Positions 1-5,737 of a stretch of DNA of 5,737 bases are shown in pieces. Origin of the DNA: CAMDTE01 sp034679985 (GTDB lineage: Bacteria; Bacteroidota; Bacteroidia; Flavobacteriales; Schleiferiaceae). A model generated the notes under the pieces. That model ran no database searches. It was given only the letters and a program-made list of their open reading frames with translations, and had not been told where the DNA came from. How positions within the stretch are numbered: position 1 is the stretch's first letter; every line of letters starts with the position of its first letter. The translations under genes were made by a program, and so were the position numbers. The stretch lies in contig JAXITR010000060.1 in assembly GCA_034679985.1 (NCBI GenBank), positions 1-5,737 on the forward strand, written 5' to 3'.

Positions 1-1980
1 AAACAACAAGTTGGGGTCCACATGGTCCTCCGCTAGCGTGTGCACGCTGCCGCGCACCGGCAAGTCTGCGGTGATGTTGGTCCAGCTTTTACCGTTGTTG
101 GTGGATTTCAAAACATAGGGCTTGAAATCACCTTGGCGGTGGTTGTTGAACAACGCATACACCACCTCCGGATTGTGCCGCGACGGCTCCAAGTCCACCA
201 CGGGCGTATTGGCGGGAATTCCCTGGAACGACTCCACGCGGGTCCAAGACCCTCCGTCGTTCGTGCTCACCTGAATCAATCCGTCGTCGGTTCCGGCATA
301 CAGCCAGCCCTTCTTCACGGGCGATTCCGCTAAGGACAGCACGTTCCCGTAAATGGACGTGCTTTGGTTTTTGGCCACCGCATCCATGCTCCAAACCTTA
401 CCCATGACCGGTAAGGTGTTCCGGTCGATTTGCTTGGACAAGTCCGGTGAAACGGTGCTCCATTCGTTGCCGCGGTTGGTGGATTTAAACACCACGTTGG
501 CCGCAAAGTACAAGGTAGCGGGGTCGTGCGGGCTGATCAACAACGGCGCGTCCCAATTCCAGCGGTAGGGCTTCACCCCGGGAGGCGAAACAGGCTGAAT
601 AGGCACTTTTTCCCCGCTCAAACGGTCGAAGCGAGAGACCCAACCGTATTGGGCCTGTGCGTACACAATGTTGGGATTGCTCGGGTCAATCTGCGATTCA
701 AAACCGTCGCCCTCCTGGGTCACGAACCAGTCGGAGTTCACAATGCCGCGGTCGTTGATCGTGCGCGACGGTCCTCCCAAGGAGAAATTGTCTTGCGTAC
801 CGCCGTACACGTAGTAGAAAGGAGCGGAGTTGTCCACCGTCACGCGGTAAAACTGCGTGATGGACAAATTCGGTTTGTAGTGCCAGGTTCCCGCATTGTC
901 CCAAGTCTCGTACAACCCGCCGTCGCAGCCCATCAGGAAGTGCGCTGGATTTTTGGGGTCCAACCACAACGCGTGGTTGTCTACGTGTTTTCCGGGCTCT
1001 CCCACAGCTTTAAAAGACTTGCCGCCGTCGCGCGTTACTTGCGCGTACGTGTCCATGGAATAGACCGTGTGTACGTCGTGCGGGGAGGCAAAGATCTCCG
1101 AATAGTAGTTGCCCGCCGTGGAATGATCGCTCATCTTGCTCCACGAGGCCCCGCGATCCACGGATCGGTAGAACCCACTGCCTTCAACGGCCGCGTACAC
1201 CACGTCTGGATTGACGGGGGAGAGGCTCATTCCAATTCGGCCAATTTCACCACCGGGAAATCCGTTGCTCGCTTTGGTCCACGTCTTTCCTCCGTCGCGG
1301 CTGATGTGCAACCCGCTTTCCGGCCCGCCGGAAATGTAGGTCCATTCGTGCCGACGGCGCTGGTGCGCGGTAGCGTAGAGCACGTCTGGATTGCGGGGAT
1401 CCAGGTGAATTTCGTTGAACCCGGTTTGGTCCGACACGTGCAAAATCCGCGTCCACGTCTCGCCGCCGTCCGTCGTCTTGTAAATTCCACGCTCTCCACC
1501 GGCATTCCACACTGGGCCGTACGCCGCAACATACACCGTGTTGGGTTGGGTGGGGTGCACCACAATCCGGCCAATGCGTTCGGACGCTTTCAGTCCCATG
1601 TTTTTCCACGACTTTCCGCCGTCGGTGGACTTGTAAATACCGTCACCGTAGGCAACCGACCGTTGGTTGTTGTTTTCTCCGGTTCCTACCCACACCACGT
1701 TGTTGTTGGTGGGGTCCAACGCCAAGCAACCAATGGAGTAGGACGACTGCCCATCGAAGATGGGAGAAAAAGTTACCCCGTGGTTCGTGGTTTTCCACAC
1801 GCCGCCGCTGGCGGCCGCAATGTACCAGGTATCGGGTTGATCCGGCGCAACCGCTAAATCGGCAATTCGGCCTGATGTGGTTGCCGGCCCAATAGCGCGC
1901 CACTGAAAGGCGCTAAAATCTTGAGCCGCAGCTCCCCAAGGCAATGCCAATAGGCCCGCCGCAATAAAGATGTTTTTCAT
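1..1980 (-). CDS. Secreted Asp-box/BNR beta-propeller protein (VPS10/sortilin-like 'glycosyl hydrolase'), 3' end cut by window
   Basis: I translated the minus strand from the ATG at 1980-1978. It stays open for exactly 660 codons to the window edge, so the stop and C-terminus lie outside. The N-terminus is a Sec signal peptide with a likely cleavage after Ala19 (AAA|Q), giving an exported product. At least eight Asp boxes (S/T-x-D/N-x-G-x-x-W) follow, starting near residues 118, 169, 227, 273, 359, 500, 572 and 626. There are weaker copies near 64 and 316. They alternate with 'DP.NP..VY' strands, the pattern of multi-bladed propellers. Between 367 and 497, without a clear Asp box, lie blocks familiar from this family: GGTQDN (393-398), GDGF (424-427) and RWNW (473-476). 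From memory, family members are about 900-1100 residues, so roughly a third is missing. Despite names such as glycosyl hydrolase or photosystem II stability factor, no catalytic residues are evident and the substrate is unknown. A type IX secretion sorting domain could sit in the missing end. The gene starts 4 nt after the barrel gene, suggesting cotranscription and perhaps translational coupling. Confidence 0.9.
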   Translation of the reverse strand, partial: MKNIFIAAGLLALPWGAAAQDFSAFQWRAIGPATTSGRIADLAVAPDQPDTWYIAAASGGVWKTTNHGVTFSPIFDGQSSYSIGCLALDPTNNNVVWVGTGENNNQRSVAYGDGIYKSTDGGKSWKNMGLKASERIGRIVVHPTQPNTVYVAAYGPVWNAGGERGIYKTTDGGETWTRILHVSDQTGFNEIHLDPRNPDVLYATAHQRRRHEWTYISGGPESGLHISRDGGKTWTKASNGFPGGEIGRIGMSLSPVNPDVVYAAVEGSGFYRSVDRGASWSKMSDHSTAGNYYSEIFASPHDVHTVYSMDTYAQVTRDGGKSFKAVGEPGKHVDNHALWLDPKNPAHFLMGCDGGLYETWDNAGTWHYKPNLSITQFYRVTVDNSAPFYYVYGGTQDNFSLGGPSRTINDRGIVNSDWFVTQEGDGFESQIDPSNPNIVYAQAQYGWVSRFDRLSGEKVPIQPVSPPGVKPYRWNWDAPLLISPHDPATLYFAANVVFKSTNRGNEWSTVSPDLSKQIDRNTLPVMGKVWSMDAVAKNQSTSIYGNVLSLAESPVKKGWLYAGTDDGLIQVSTNDGGSWTRVESFQGIPANTPVVDLEPSRHNPEVVYALFNNHRQGDFKPYVLKSTNNGKSWTNITADLPVRGSVHTLAEDHVDPNLLF

Positions 1981-1983
1981 AGA

Positions 1984-2001
1984 GCTATCGAATTCGATAG
2001 C
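1984..2001. repeat. Perfect 18-bp palindrome at the junction of two genes
   Basis: GCTATCGAATTCGATAGC equals its own reverse complement over all 18 bases; the flanking pair (1983/2002) no longer matches. It encodes the last residues of the barrel protein (Gly-Tyr-Arg-Ile-Arg), contains its TAG stop (1987-1985), and ends 3 nt before the ATG of the next gene. In mRNA it could fold as a 7-bp stem with an AAUU loop. No U-tract follows, so it is not a typical intrinsic terminator. A role in translational coupling, as a protein-binding site or in RNA processing is possible but is inference only. Confidence 0.6.
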
Positions 2002-3304
2002 CCAAGGTAAGCATTGCACGCGTTGCAACCATCGGCAGGTTCCAGGCGCCGTCCCATTGTGCCGAGGTATACTGGGCTCTTCGGTACGTTGCTTGCCACG
2101 CGGCGTCCAAAAACCACTTGTTTCCGCGAACCCCCACGCCCAAGCTGCCTTGCTGCATCCCGTCCCAATCAAAAAAACCAGTTGTATTGGGCACGTACCG
2201 GTATCCGGCCCGATAACTCCAAGCTCCCTTACGCAGTTCTCCGCCGGTCCGGGCTTCCCATTGTCCCAACGTATTCACCCGACCCTCCAAACTCACCAGC
2301 CCGTCTCGGCCAAATACGTGCGCTGCAGACAGGGTAACTTGCCCTGGTGCATTCCAGGCCTCCTCCGTAAGGTCCACTACCTTGATGGGCGTTACCACAA
2401 CGGAACTGCTGATGGATTGCGCATCCATCAACGAGGTAGTGCTGTCCCGTAAATTGCCAAATCCAATTCCACGCCATGCCAATCCAAACCGCCAAGGACC
2501 TCCTTCGGGATTCCACCAGGCCCCCATGCGCGTGCGCCAACCGGTCCAACGGGTGGTTTCCTCCGCGTCCCAAGACCACGATCCAATCCAGCCGGTAGAC
2601 GAAAAACCTCCTTCTTGAACTTCCGACCGCAGCGAACGTGTGCGTTGTGCAGCCTCCACCGAAATGCCTGCAGAAAAATGTTCGCTGCGCACGCTTCCGT
2701 GCACCATTTGTTGAAATCCTTTTTCCGTCCATCGAACGGTCTGCTCCCCAAAGGAAGGAGCGCCTTGCGCACCGGGAATCCAAGCCAAAGTTGCGGGATC
2801 CTGGTCCAGAATGTAGGTATAGTAAGCTTGATATACGTCGGTCAGTCCCAAGCCCATCAATTCACCGGCGTTGTTTCCTTCCGCTTGACCCAGCCAACGT
2901 CCTACCCACGACTTTCCTTCGTCCGCCGTTCGGCTCCACGAGCCCGTGTTCACGGTATTTTGCATCACAGACCCGCCCAGGGCCCATCGGGTAGAACCGG
3001 TTTGAAAGACGTGCGTGTACGCCACATTGGGAACCCCAAATCGAGCCCTGCCGTTGGCCACCGTTTGCGCCAAACTACCTTCCCACTGGCCCACTCGGTA
3101 GACCGTGCCTAATGAAGGATTGTCTGAGATTGCACCCGCGTCGTGCCCGACCGCGCTCATTGCGCCGCCCATACCCACATAGCGAGCACCACCAAAAAGC
3201 ACGTCCTGCTGAACAAAACGCAACCCAGCCGCGGATTGACCCTGCACTAAATGTCCGCTCAAACAGGCCAACAATCCAGTCGCAAATAGGAGACGATGTT
3301 TCAT
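1985..3304 (-). CDS. Outer-membrane beta-barrel protein, OMPP1/FadL (PorV-like) superfamily
   Basis: The 439-residue product has a Sec signal peptide (MKHRLL..., hydrophobic to about residue 20, probable cleavage around Gly22/Gln23). The mature N-terminus carries the block typical of Bacteroidota OMPP1/FadL-like barrels: LRFVQQD (28-34), then GGARYVGMGGAMSAVGHDA (38-56), then SDNPS (60-64). The rest alternates short polar turns with amphipathic, Trp/Tyr-rich strands, and the last strand ends in LTLGYRIR. Such proteins sit in the outer membrane. FadL members import hydrophobic molecules, and the related PorV assists type IX secretion; which applies here cannot be decided. Cys14 in LLAC resembles a lipobox, but the hydrophobic stretch before it is short and barrels are rarely lipoproteins, so type I cleavage is more likely. 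The gene follows the lipoprotein gene after 14 nt, including a run of A directly before the ATG in place of a Shine-Dalgarno sequence, as is common in this phylum. The propeller gene follows after 4 nt. Confidence 0.82.
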   Translation of the reverse strand: MKHRLLFATGLLACLSGHLVQGQSAAGLRFVQQDVLFGGARYVGMGGAMSAVGHDAGAISDNPSLGTVYRVGQWEGSLAQTVANGRARFGVPNVAYTHVFQTGSTRWALGGSVMQNTVNTGSWSRTADEGKSWVGRWLGQAEGNNAGELMGLGLTDVYQAYYTYILDQDPATLAWIPGAQGAPSFGEQTVRWTEKGFQQMVHGSVRSEHFSAGISVEAAQRTRSLRSEVQEGGFSSTGWIGSWSWDAEETTRWTGWRTRMGAWWNPEGGPWRFGLAWRGIGFGNLRDSTTSLMDAQSISSSVVVTPIKVVDLTEEAWNAPGQVTLSAAHVFGRDGLVSLEGRVNTLGQWEARTGGELRKGAWSYRAGYRYVPNTTGFFDWDGMQQGSLGVGVRGNKWFLDAAWQATYRRAQYTSAQWDGAWNLPMVATRAMLTLGYRIR

Positions 3305-3318
3305 TTTTTTTGACTGAA

Positions 3319-4728
3319 TTAATGCAATCGTTCGTTCATCAAACCACCGCGACCTCCTCCTCCCGATGGTGCCGAACTTCTACTGGCTGGAGGGATAGGC
3401 CGGCTCGCGGGCGCAGGCGCTGCGCTGCGGCTGGGCGCCGGCGAGGCGCTTTGGCTGGGGGCAGAAGGAGTAGAACTCCTGCTGGGCACAGCGGATTCCG
3501 AACTCCTTGATGCCGGGGCAGAACTGCTCCGCGCCGGCGCCGGCGCCGGGGATTGACTGGGCGCAACCGAAGGCCGGCTGGGCGATGCCGCAGGCGATGA
3601 ACTCCGACTCGGTTCAAAACCGTTGGTTGAACTGCGTCTGGGCTCGTTCGATGGAGCCTCCCGACGCGGCTCGTTGGCGGGAAGGGTATTCCGACCGGGG
3701 CTCGACGGCACCACGGTTCGGGGCCTGGATGGGAGTTCTTCCCAAGCATGAGCATTGTTCACCCGTTTGTCCGTTGTAGGAGTGGGTCTTGGCATCAAGT
3801 CTCCGCCGGCATCGCGCGAAGGCCGGCTGGAAGAAGCAGGTAGTTCGCCGTTGTTGTTGGCAACTGGTGTACGTTCATCGGGGGTGTTTTCGCCCAACAC
3901 GGAGCTGCGTCCGGGGCGATCTACCGAAGTCAAGGGAGTCCGCAAAGGTGCATTGCCGCCAACCACCAAACGGGTGGGCGTGCGTCCGGGATCAACGGTA
4001 GATCCTCCACCGTTGTTGGAGCCACCGCCACCAGTGGAGCCACCGCCGCCAGAGGAACCACCGTTGTTGTTGAACCCACCGTTGTACCAAGGATTTCCGT
4101 AGTAACCGTTCCATCCATAGGGAGATCCCCAACCCCAAGGGTCGTTCCATCCCCAAGGGTCGTTGAAACCAAAGGGCGAACCCCAGGGATCGTTAAATCC
4201 ATAGGGCGACCCCCATCCGTAGGGACTGCCCCAGCCACGACTGTTCCAAGGTTGGTTGTATCCCCAACAGGAGCCGCTGGGGCCGTTCCAAGCGAAGGGA
4301 TTGAACCCATAGGACCAATAGGAATAGCCGCGTCGGGAAGACCAGCCGTAGGAATAGTTCCAGCCGCTGGTATACGGGCGATAGATGTAGGTGTTGTAAA
4401 TTACTGGGCTGGCGCCCCAGCCAGAATATCCCGACGCAGTCCAAGGATCGTTGTAGTAATGGTAGTGGTTCGTGCGGGAGCGGTTTCGGTTCGCATAGCG
4501 CGTACCGGTGGTTGGGGTTACCGTGCGCGCACCGTCCGATTCACTTTCGTAGGCATCGAAATTGGACTCACCTTGTTCGTTTGCCAGAACGCGCGCGGAA
4601 ATGGCGTCCGCGGGATAAGGTCGAGCCGAATAAATGCCGTCGTCGTACCGAACGCGTTCGGCGGGGTTGCCCAAACTGCAACCCACTGCGAAAAGTGCAG
4701 CAAAAAGGGGAAGAATAACGTGTCGCAT
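3319..4728 (-). CDS. Low-complexity outer-envelope lipoprotein with Trp/Tyr/Gly repeats and Pro/Ser-rich tail
   Basis: I do not recognise a functional family for this 469-residue protein. Its start is fixed by a short lipoprotein signal, hydrophobic from Val4 to Val15, with lipobox AVG|C giving lipidated Cys17; hence it is probably membrane-anchored in the envelope. Residues 18-80 look the most ordinary. Residues 85-215 are very rich in Tyr, Trp, Gly, Asn and Pro, with repeated NDPWG and GSPYG units. Residues 220-244 are a Gly/Ser/Asn linker. Residues 260-345 are polar and disordered-looking. Residues 346-455 are Pro/Ser/Ala/Arg-rich with repeated PSRSS-like and two NEPRR motifs. The end is a GGGGRGG patch and MNERLH. 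No catalytic motif is visible, so a structural, adhesive or wall-contacting role is only a guess. It is the first gene of the minus-strand cluster, 47 bp from the divergent proS start. From memory, unverified, lipoproteins of this kind next to an OMPP1-like barrel and proS occur in other Bacteroidota. No Shine-Dalgarno sequence precedes the ATG. Confidence 0.85.
   Translation of the reverse strand: MRHVILPLFAALFAVGCSLGNPAERVRYDDGIYSARPYPADAISARVLANEQGESNFDAYESESDGARTVTPTTGTRYANRNRSRTNHYHYYNDPWTASGYSGWGASPVIYNTYIYRPYTSGWNYSYGWSSRRGYSYWSYGFNPFAWNGPSGSCWGYNQPWNSRGWGSPYGWGSPYGFNDPWGSPFGFNDPWGWNDPWGWGSPYGWNGYYGNPWYNGGFNNNGGSSGGGGSTGGGGSNNGGGSTVDPGRTPTRLVVGGNAPLRTPLTSVDRPGRSSVLGENTPDERTPVANNNGELPASSSRPSRDAGGDLMPRPTPTTDKRVNNAHAWEELPSRPRTVVPSSPGRNTLPANEPRREAPSNEPRRSSTNGFEPSRSSSPAASPSRPSVAPSQSPAPAPARSSSAPASRSSESAVPSRSSTPSAPSQSASPAPSRSAAPAPASRPIPPASRSSAPSGGGGRGGLMNERLH
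3364..3711 (-). repeat. Pro/Ser/Ala/Arg-rich repetitive coding tract (PSRSS-like units)
   Basis: This codes residues 340-455 of the lipoprotein. Units such as EPSRSSS, PSRPS, PARSSS, VPSRSST, APSRSAA and PASRSSAPS recur at irregular spacing, and NEPRR occurs twice (352-356 and 361-365). The tract is expected to be disordered and basic. The strong GC bias of these codons also creates GCC/GGC runs near 3531-3547. Confidence 0.7.
3997..4071 (-). repeat. Gly/Ser/Asn-rich linker coding tract
   Basis: This codes residues 220-244 of the lipoprotein, with GGGGS-type units flanked by Asn runs. It looks like a flexible linker between the Trp/Tyr-rich repeat part and the polar C-terminal half. At DNA level it consists of repeated ccaccg/gttgtt triplets, which can vary in copy number without breaking the frame. 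Confidence 0.7.
4099..4236 (-). repeat. In-frame tandem repeats coding GSPYG and NDPWG units
   Basis: This codes residues 165-210 of the lipoprotein. GSP(Y/F)G occurs at 167, 173, 183 and 201; NDPWG occurs at 179, 189 and 195. At DNA level, CCCCAAGGGTCGTT is found exactly at 4133-4146 and again at 4151-4164, an 18-nt period, and degenerate copies continue to about 4230. Periods are multiples of three, so gain or loss of units would keep the reading frame. Confidence 0.75.
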
Positions 4729-4741
4729 ACGCAGGAGGGAT

Positions 4742-4749
4742 TACCTTTG
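4742..4749 (+). promoter_or_regulatory. Candidate -7 promoter element (TAnnTTTG type) for proS
   Basis: TACCTTTG matches the Bacteroidota -7 consensus TAnnTTTG exactly. It lies in the 47-bp divergent gap, with 26 nt between it and the proS ATG, which would give a leader of about 20 nt. No good TTTG-type -33 element is seen at the expected distance upstream. A short inverted repeat, TTTGT (4746-4750) and ACAAA (4761-4765), overlaps it. I found no comparable element for the lipoprotein gene on the other strand. Confidence 0.4.
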
Positions 4750-4775
4750 TCAATAACATTACAAAAGCCGTACCA

Positions 4776-5737
4776 ATGGCCAAAAACCTTACCGCGCGTG
4801 CCACCGATTACAGCCGATGGTACAACGAACTCGTCGTACAAGCAGATCTTGCCGACAACTCCGCAGTGCGGGGTTGCATGGTGATCAAACCGTATGGATA
4901 TGCCATTTGGGAGCGCATTCAAGCAGACTTGGATGCACGATTTAAAGAAACAGGGCACGTAAACGCCTACTTTCCCTTGTTTATTCCCAAAAGTTACTTC
5001 AGCAAGGAGGCCTCCCACGTGGAAGGCTTTGCGAAGGAATGTGCGGTGGTAACTCATTACCGACTCAAAAACGACCCCAACGGAAAGGGCATTGTGGTGG
5101 ACGAAACCGCCAAACTGGAAGAGGAATTAATTGTTCGCCCCACATCGGAGACCATCATTTGGGACACGTACCGCGATTGGATTCAATCCTACCGTGATCT
5201 CCCGTTGCTGATTAACCAGTGGGCCAATGTAGTGCGCTGGGAGATGCGTACCCGACTGTTCTTGAGAACCACCGAATTCTTGTGGCAAGAAGGACACACC
5301 GCACACGCTACGTCGGAGGAAGCGATTGCGGAGGCGGTACAAATGCTGCACGTGTATGGCGATTTTGTCGAAAACGTCATGGCCATTCCCGTTCTGCGCG
5401 GCGTGAAGTCTCCCAACGAGCGATTCGCGGGGGCTTTGGAAACGTATTGCATTGAAGCCATGATGCAAGACGGAAAAGCTCTTCAAGCGGGCACGTCCCA
5501 CTTTTTGGGACAGAATTTCGCAAAAGCCTTCGACGTCAAGTTCCAAAACAAAGACGGCAAGGTGGAGCACGTTTGGGCCACCTCTTGGGGCGTCTCCACG
5601 CGCTTGATGGGGGCCTTGATCATGACCCATTCGGACGACAACGGCCTGGTACTGCCTCCTAAATTGGCGCCGGATCAGGTGGTCATCGTGCCCATCTACC
5701 GCGGTGAGGAGGAATTGGCACAAGTTGAAGCGGTAGC
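4776..5737 (+). CDS. proS: Prolyl-tRNA synthetase, ProS type 3 (archaeal/eukaryotic-like), 3' end cut by window
   Basis: This class II aminoacyl-tRNA synthetase charges tRNA-Pro with proline using ATP, in the cytoplasm. The frame is open for 320 codons from the ATG at 4776 to the window edge. The N-terminus (MAKNLTARATDYSRWYNELV) and VRGCMVIKPYGYAIWERIQ (31-49, motif 1 region) are canonical for type 3 enzymes. The proline-binding TxE loop is RPTSET (121-126). Motif 2 covers about 154-177, with VVRWEMR, Arg164 and FLWQEGHTAH. Motif 3 is WGVSTRLMGA (271-280) with Arg276. The bacterial-type INS editing domain is absent, as expected for type 3. The anticodon-binding domain begins near QVVIVPIYRG (301-310) and is cut; full-length enzymes are about 490 residues. 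The start is the only in-frame ATG after a TAA at 4716-4718, and no Shine-Dalgarno sequence is visible. The gene is divergent from the envelope gene cluster and probably functionally unrelated to it. Confidence 0.97.
   Translation, partial: MAKNLTARATDYSRWYNELVVQADLADNSAVRGCMVIKPYGYAIWERIQADLDARFKETGHVNAYFPLFIPKSYFSKEASHVEGFAKECAVVTHYRLKNDPNGKGIVVDETAKLEEELIVRPTSETIIWDTYRDWIQSYRDLPLLINQWANVVRWEMRTRLFLRTTEFLWQEGHTAHATSEEAIAEAVQMLHVYGDFVENVMAIPVLRGVKSPNERFAGALETYCIEAMMQDGKALQAGTSHFLGQNFAKAFDVKFQNKDGKVEHVWATSWGVSTRLMGALIMTHSDDNGLVLPPKLAPDQVVIVPIYRGEEELAQVEAV

Noticed and set aside
526..1857. A 443-codon open frame on the plus strand, antisense to the propeller gene
   Set aside because: The minus-strand frame here encodes a coherent signal peptide and regular Asp boxes across 660 codons. 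The plus-strand product shows no domain or export signal and is Val/Arg/His-rich, as expected when a GC-biased coding strand is read in reverse.
2229..2783. A 184-codon minus-strand open frame inside the barrel gene
   Set aside because: It is an out-of-frame shadow of the 439-residue barrel gene, whose frame has a signal peptide and family-like N-terminal block. The shadow product is Arg/Cys/Gly-rich with no features.
2903..2929. Single Asp-box-like motif TADEGKSW in the barrel protein (residues 126-133)
   Set aside because: It fits the T-x-D-x-G-x-x-W pattern but stands alone, without the repeated spacing or 'DP.NP..VY' strands of a propeller. Chance in a Trp/Gly-rich barrel loop is the simpler reading.
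3531..3546. 16-bp palindrome GCGCCGGCGCCGGCGC
   Set aside because: It arises from consecutive Pro/Ala codons in the lipoprotein tail; a tandem GCC/GGC run is self-complementary by composition, so it gives no independent evidence of a site.
4734..4739. GGAGGG on the plus strand as a Shine-Dalgarno sequence for proS
   Set aside because: It ends 36 nt before the ATG, too far for ribosome binding, and lies upstream of the candidate -7 element.
4738..4766. Minus-strand promoter for the lipoprotein gene (TTTG at 4765-4762, 18-nt spacer, TAATCCCT)
   Set aside because: The downstream element matches only the leading TA of TAnnTTTG, and the start site would fall almost on the ATG.
4252..4884. A 210-codon plus-strand open frame crossing the divergent gap into proS
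   Set aside because: It lies opposite the lipoprotein repeats, then overlaps the canonical proS start in another frame. The translation has no recognisable features beyond repeat-derived Val/Gly/Ile composition.

Overview
The window looks like ordinary chromosomal DNA of a Bacteroidota bacterium, probably flavobacterial, with GC content visibly above one half (estimated by eye). The evidence is: a ProS type 3 (archaeal/eukaryotic-like) prolyl-tRNA synthetase; three exported proteins of kinds common in that phylum (a lipoprotein, an OMPP1/FadL-like barrel, and a sortilin/BNR-repeat protein with a signal peptide ending in AAAQ); start codons without clear Shine-Dalgarno sequences; and a TAnnTTTG-type promoter element. 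The species cannot be named from this sequence.

Layout. Nearly all bases are coding. On the minus strand, read from right to left, there are three closely packed genes. The first (4728-3319) is a 469-residue lipoprotein of low complexity. After a 14-nt gap comes a 439-residue outer-membrane beta-barrel protein (3304-1985). After a 4-nt gap comes the first 660 codons of a large secreted Asp-box/BNR beta-propeller protein of the VPS10/sortilin-like 'glycosyl hydrolase' group (1980 down to 1, cut by the window edge). The tight spacing suggests one transcript. All three products carry export signals, so this is probably an envelope operon, but no substrate or reaction can be read from the sequence.

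On the plus strand, separated by a 47-bp divergent gap, proS begins at 4776 and runs off the right edge. Its class II catalytic domain is complete and its anticodon-binding domain is cut. A TACCTTTG element at 4742-4749 is the best promoter candidate for proS.

The most unusual points are a perfect 18-bp palindrome exactly at the barrel/propeller gene junction, and the three-part repetitive architecture of the lipoprotein (Trp/Tyr/Gly repeats, then a Gly/Ser linker, then a Pro/Ser/Ala/Arg-rich tail). I see no RNA genes, insertion sequences, CRISPR array, prophage or defence genes. No stretch longer than about 50 bases lacks a gene. I found no convincing new biological system; the envelope operon is the best candidate for follow-up.
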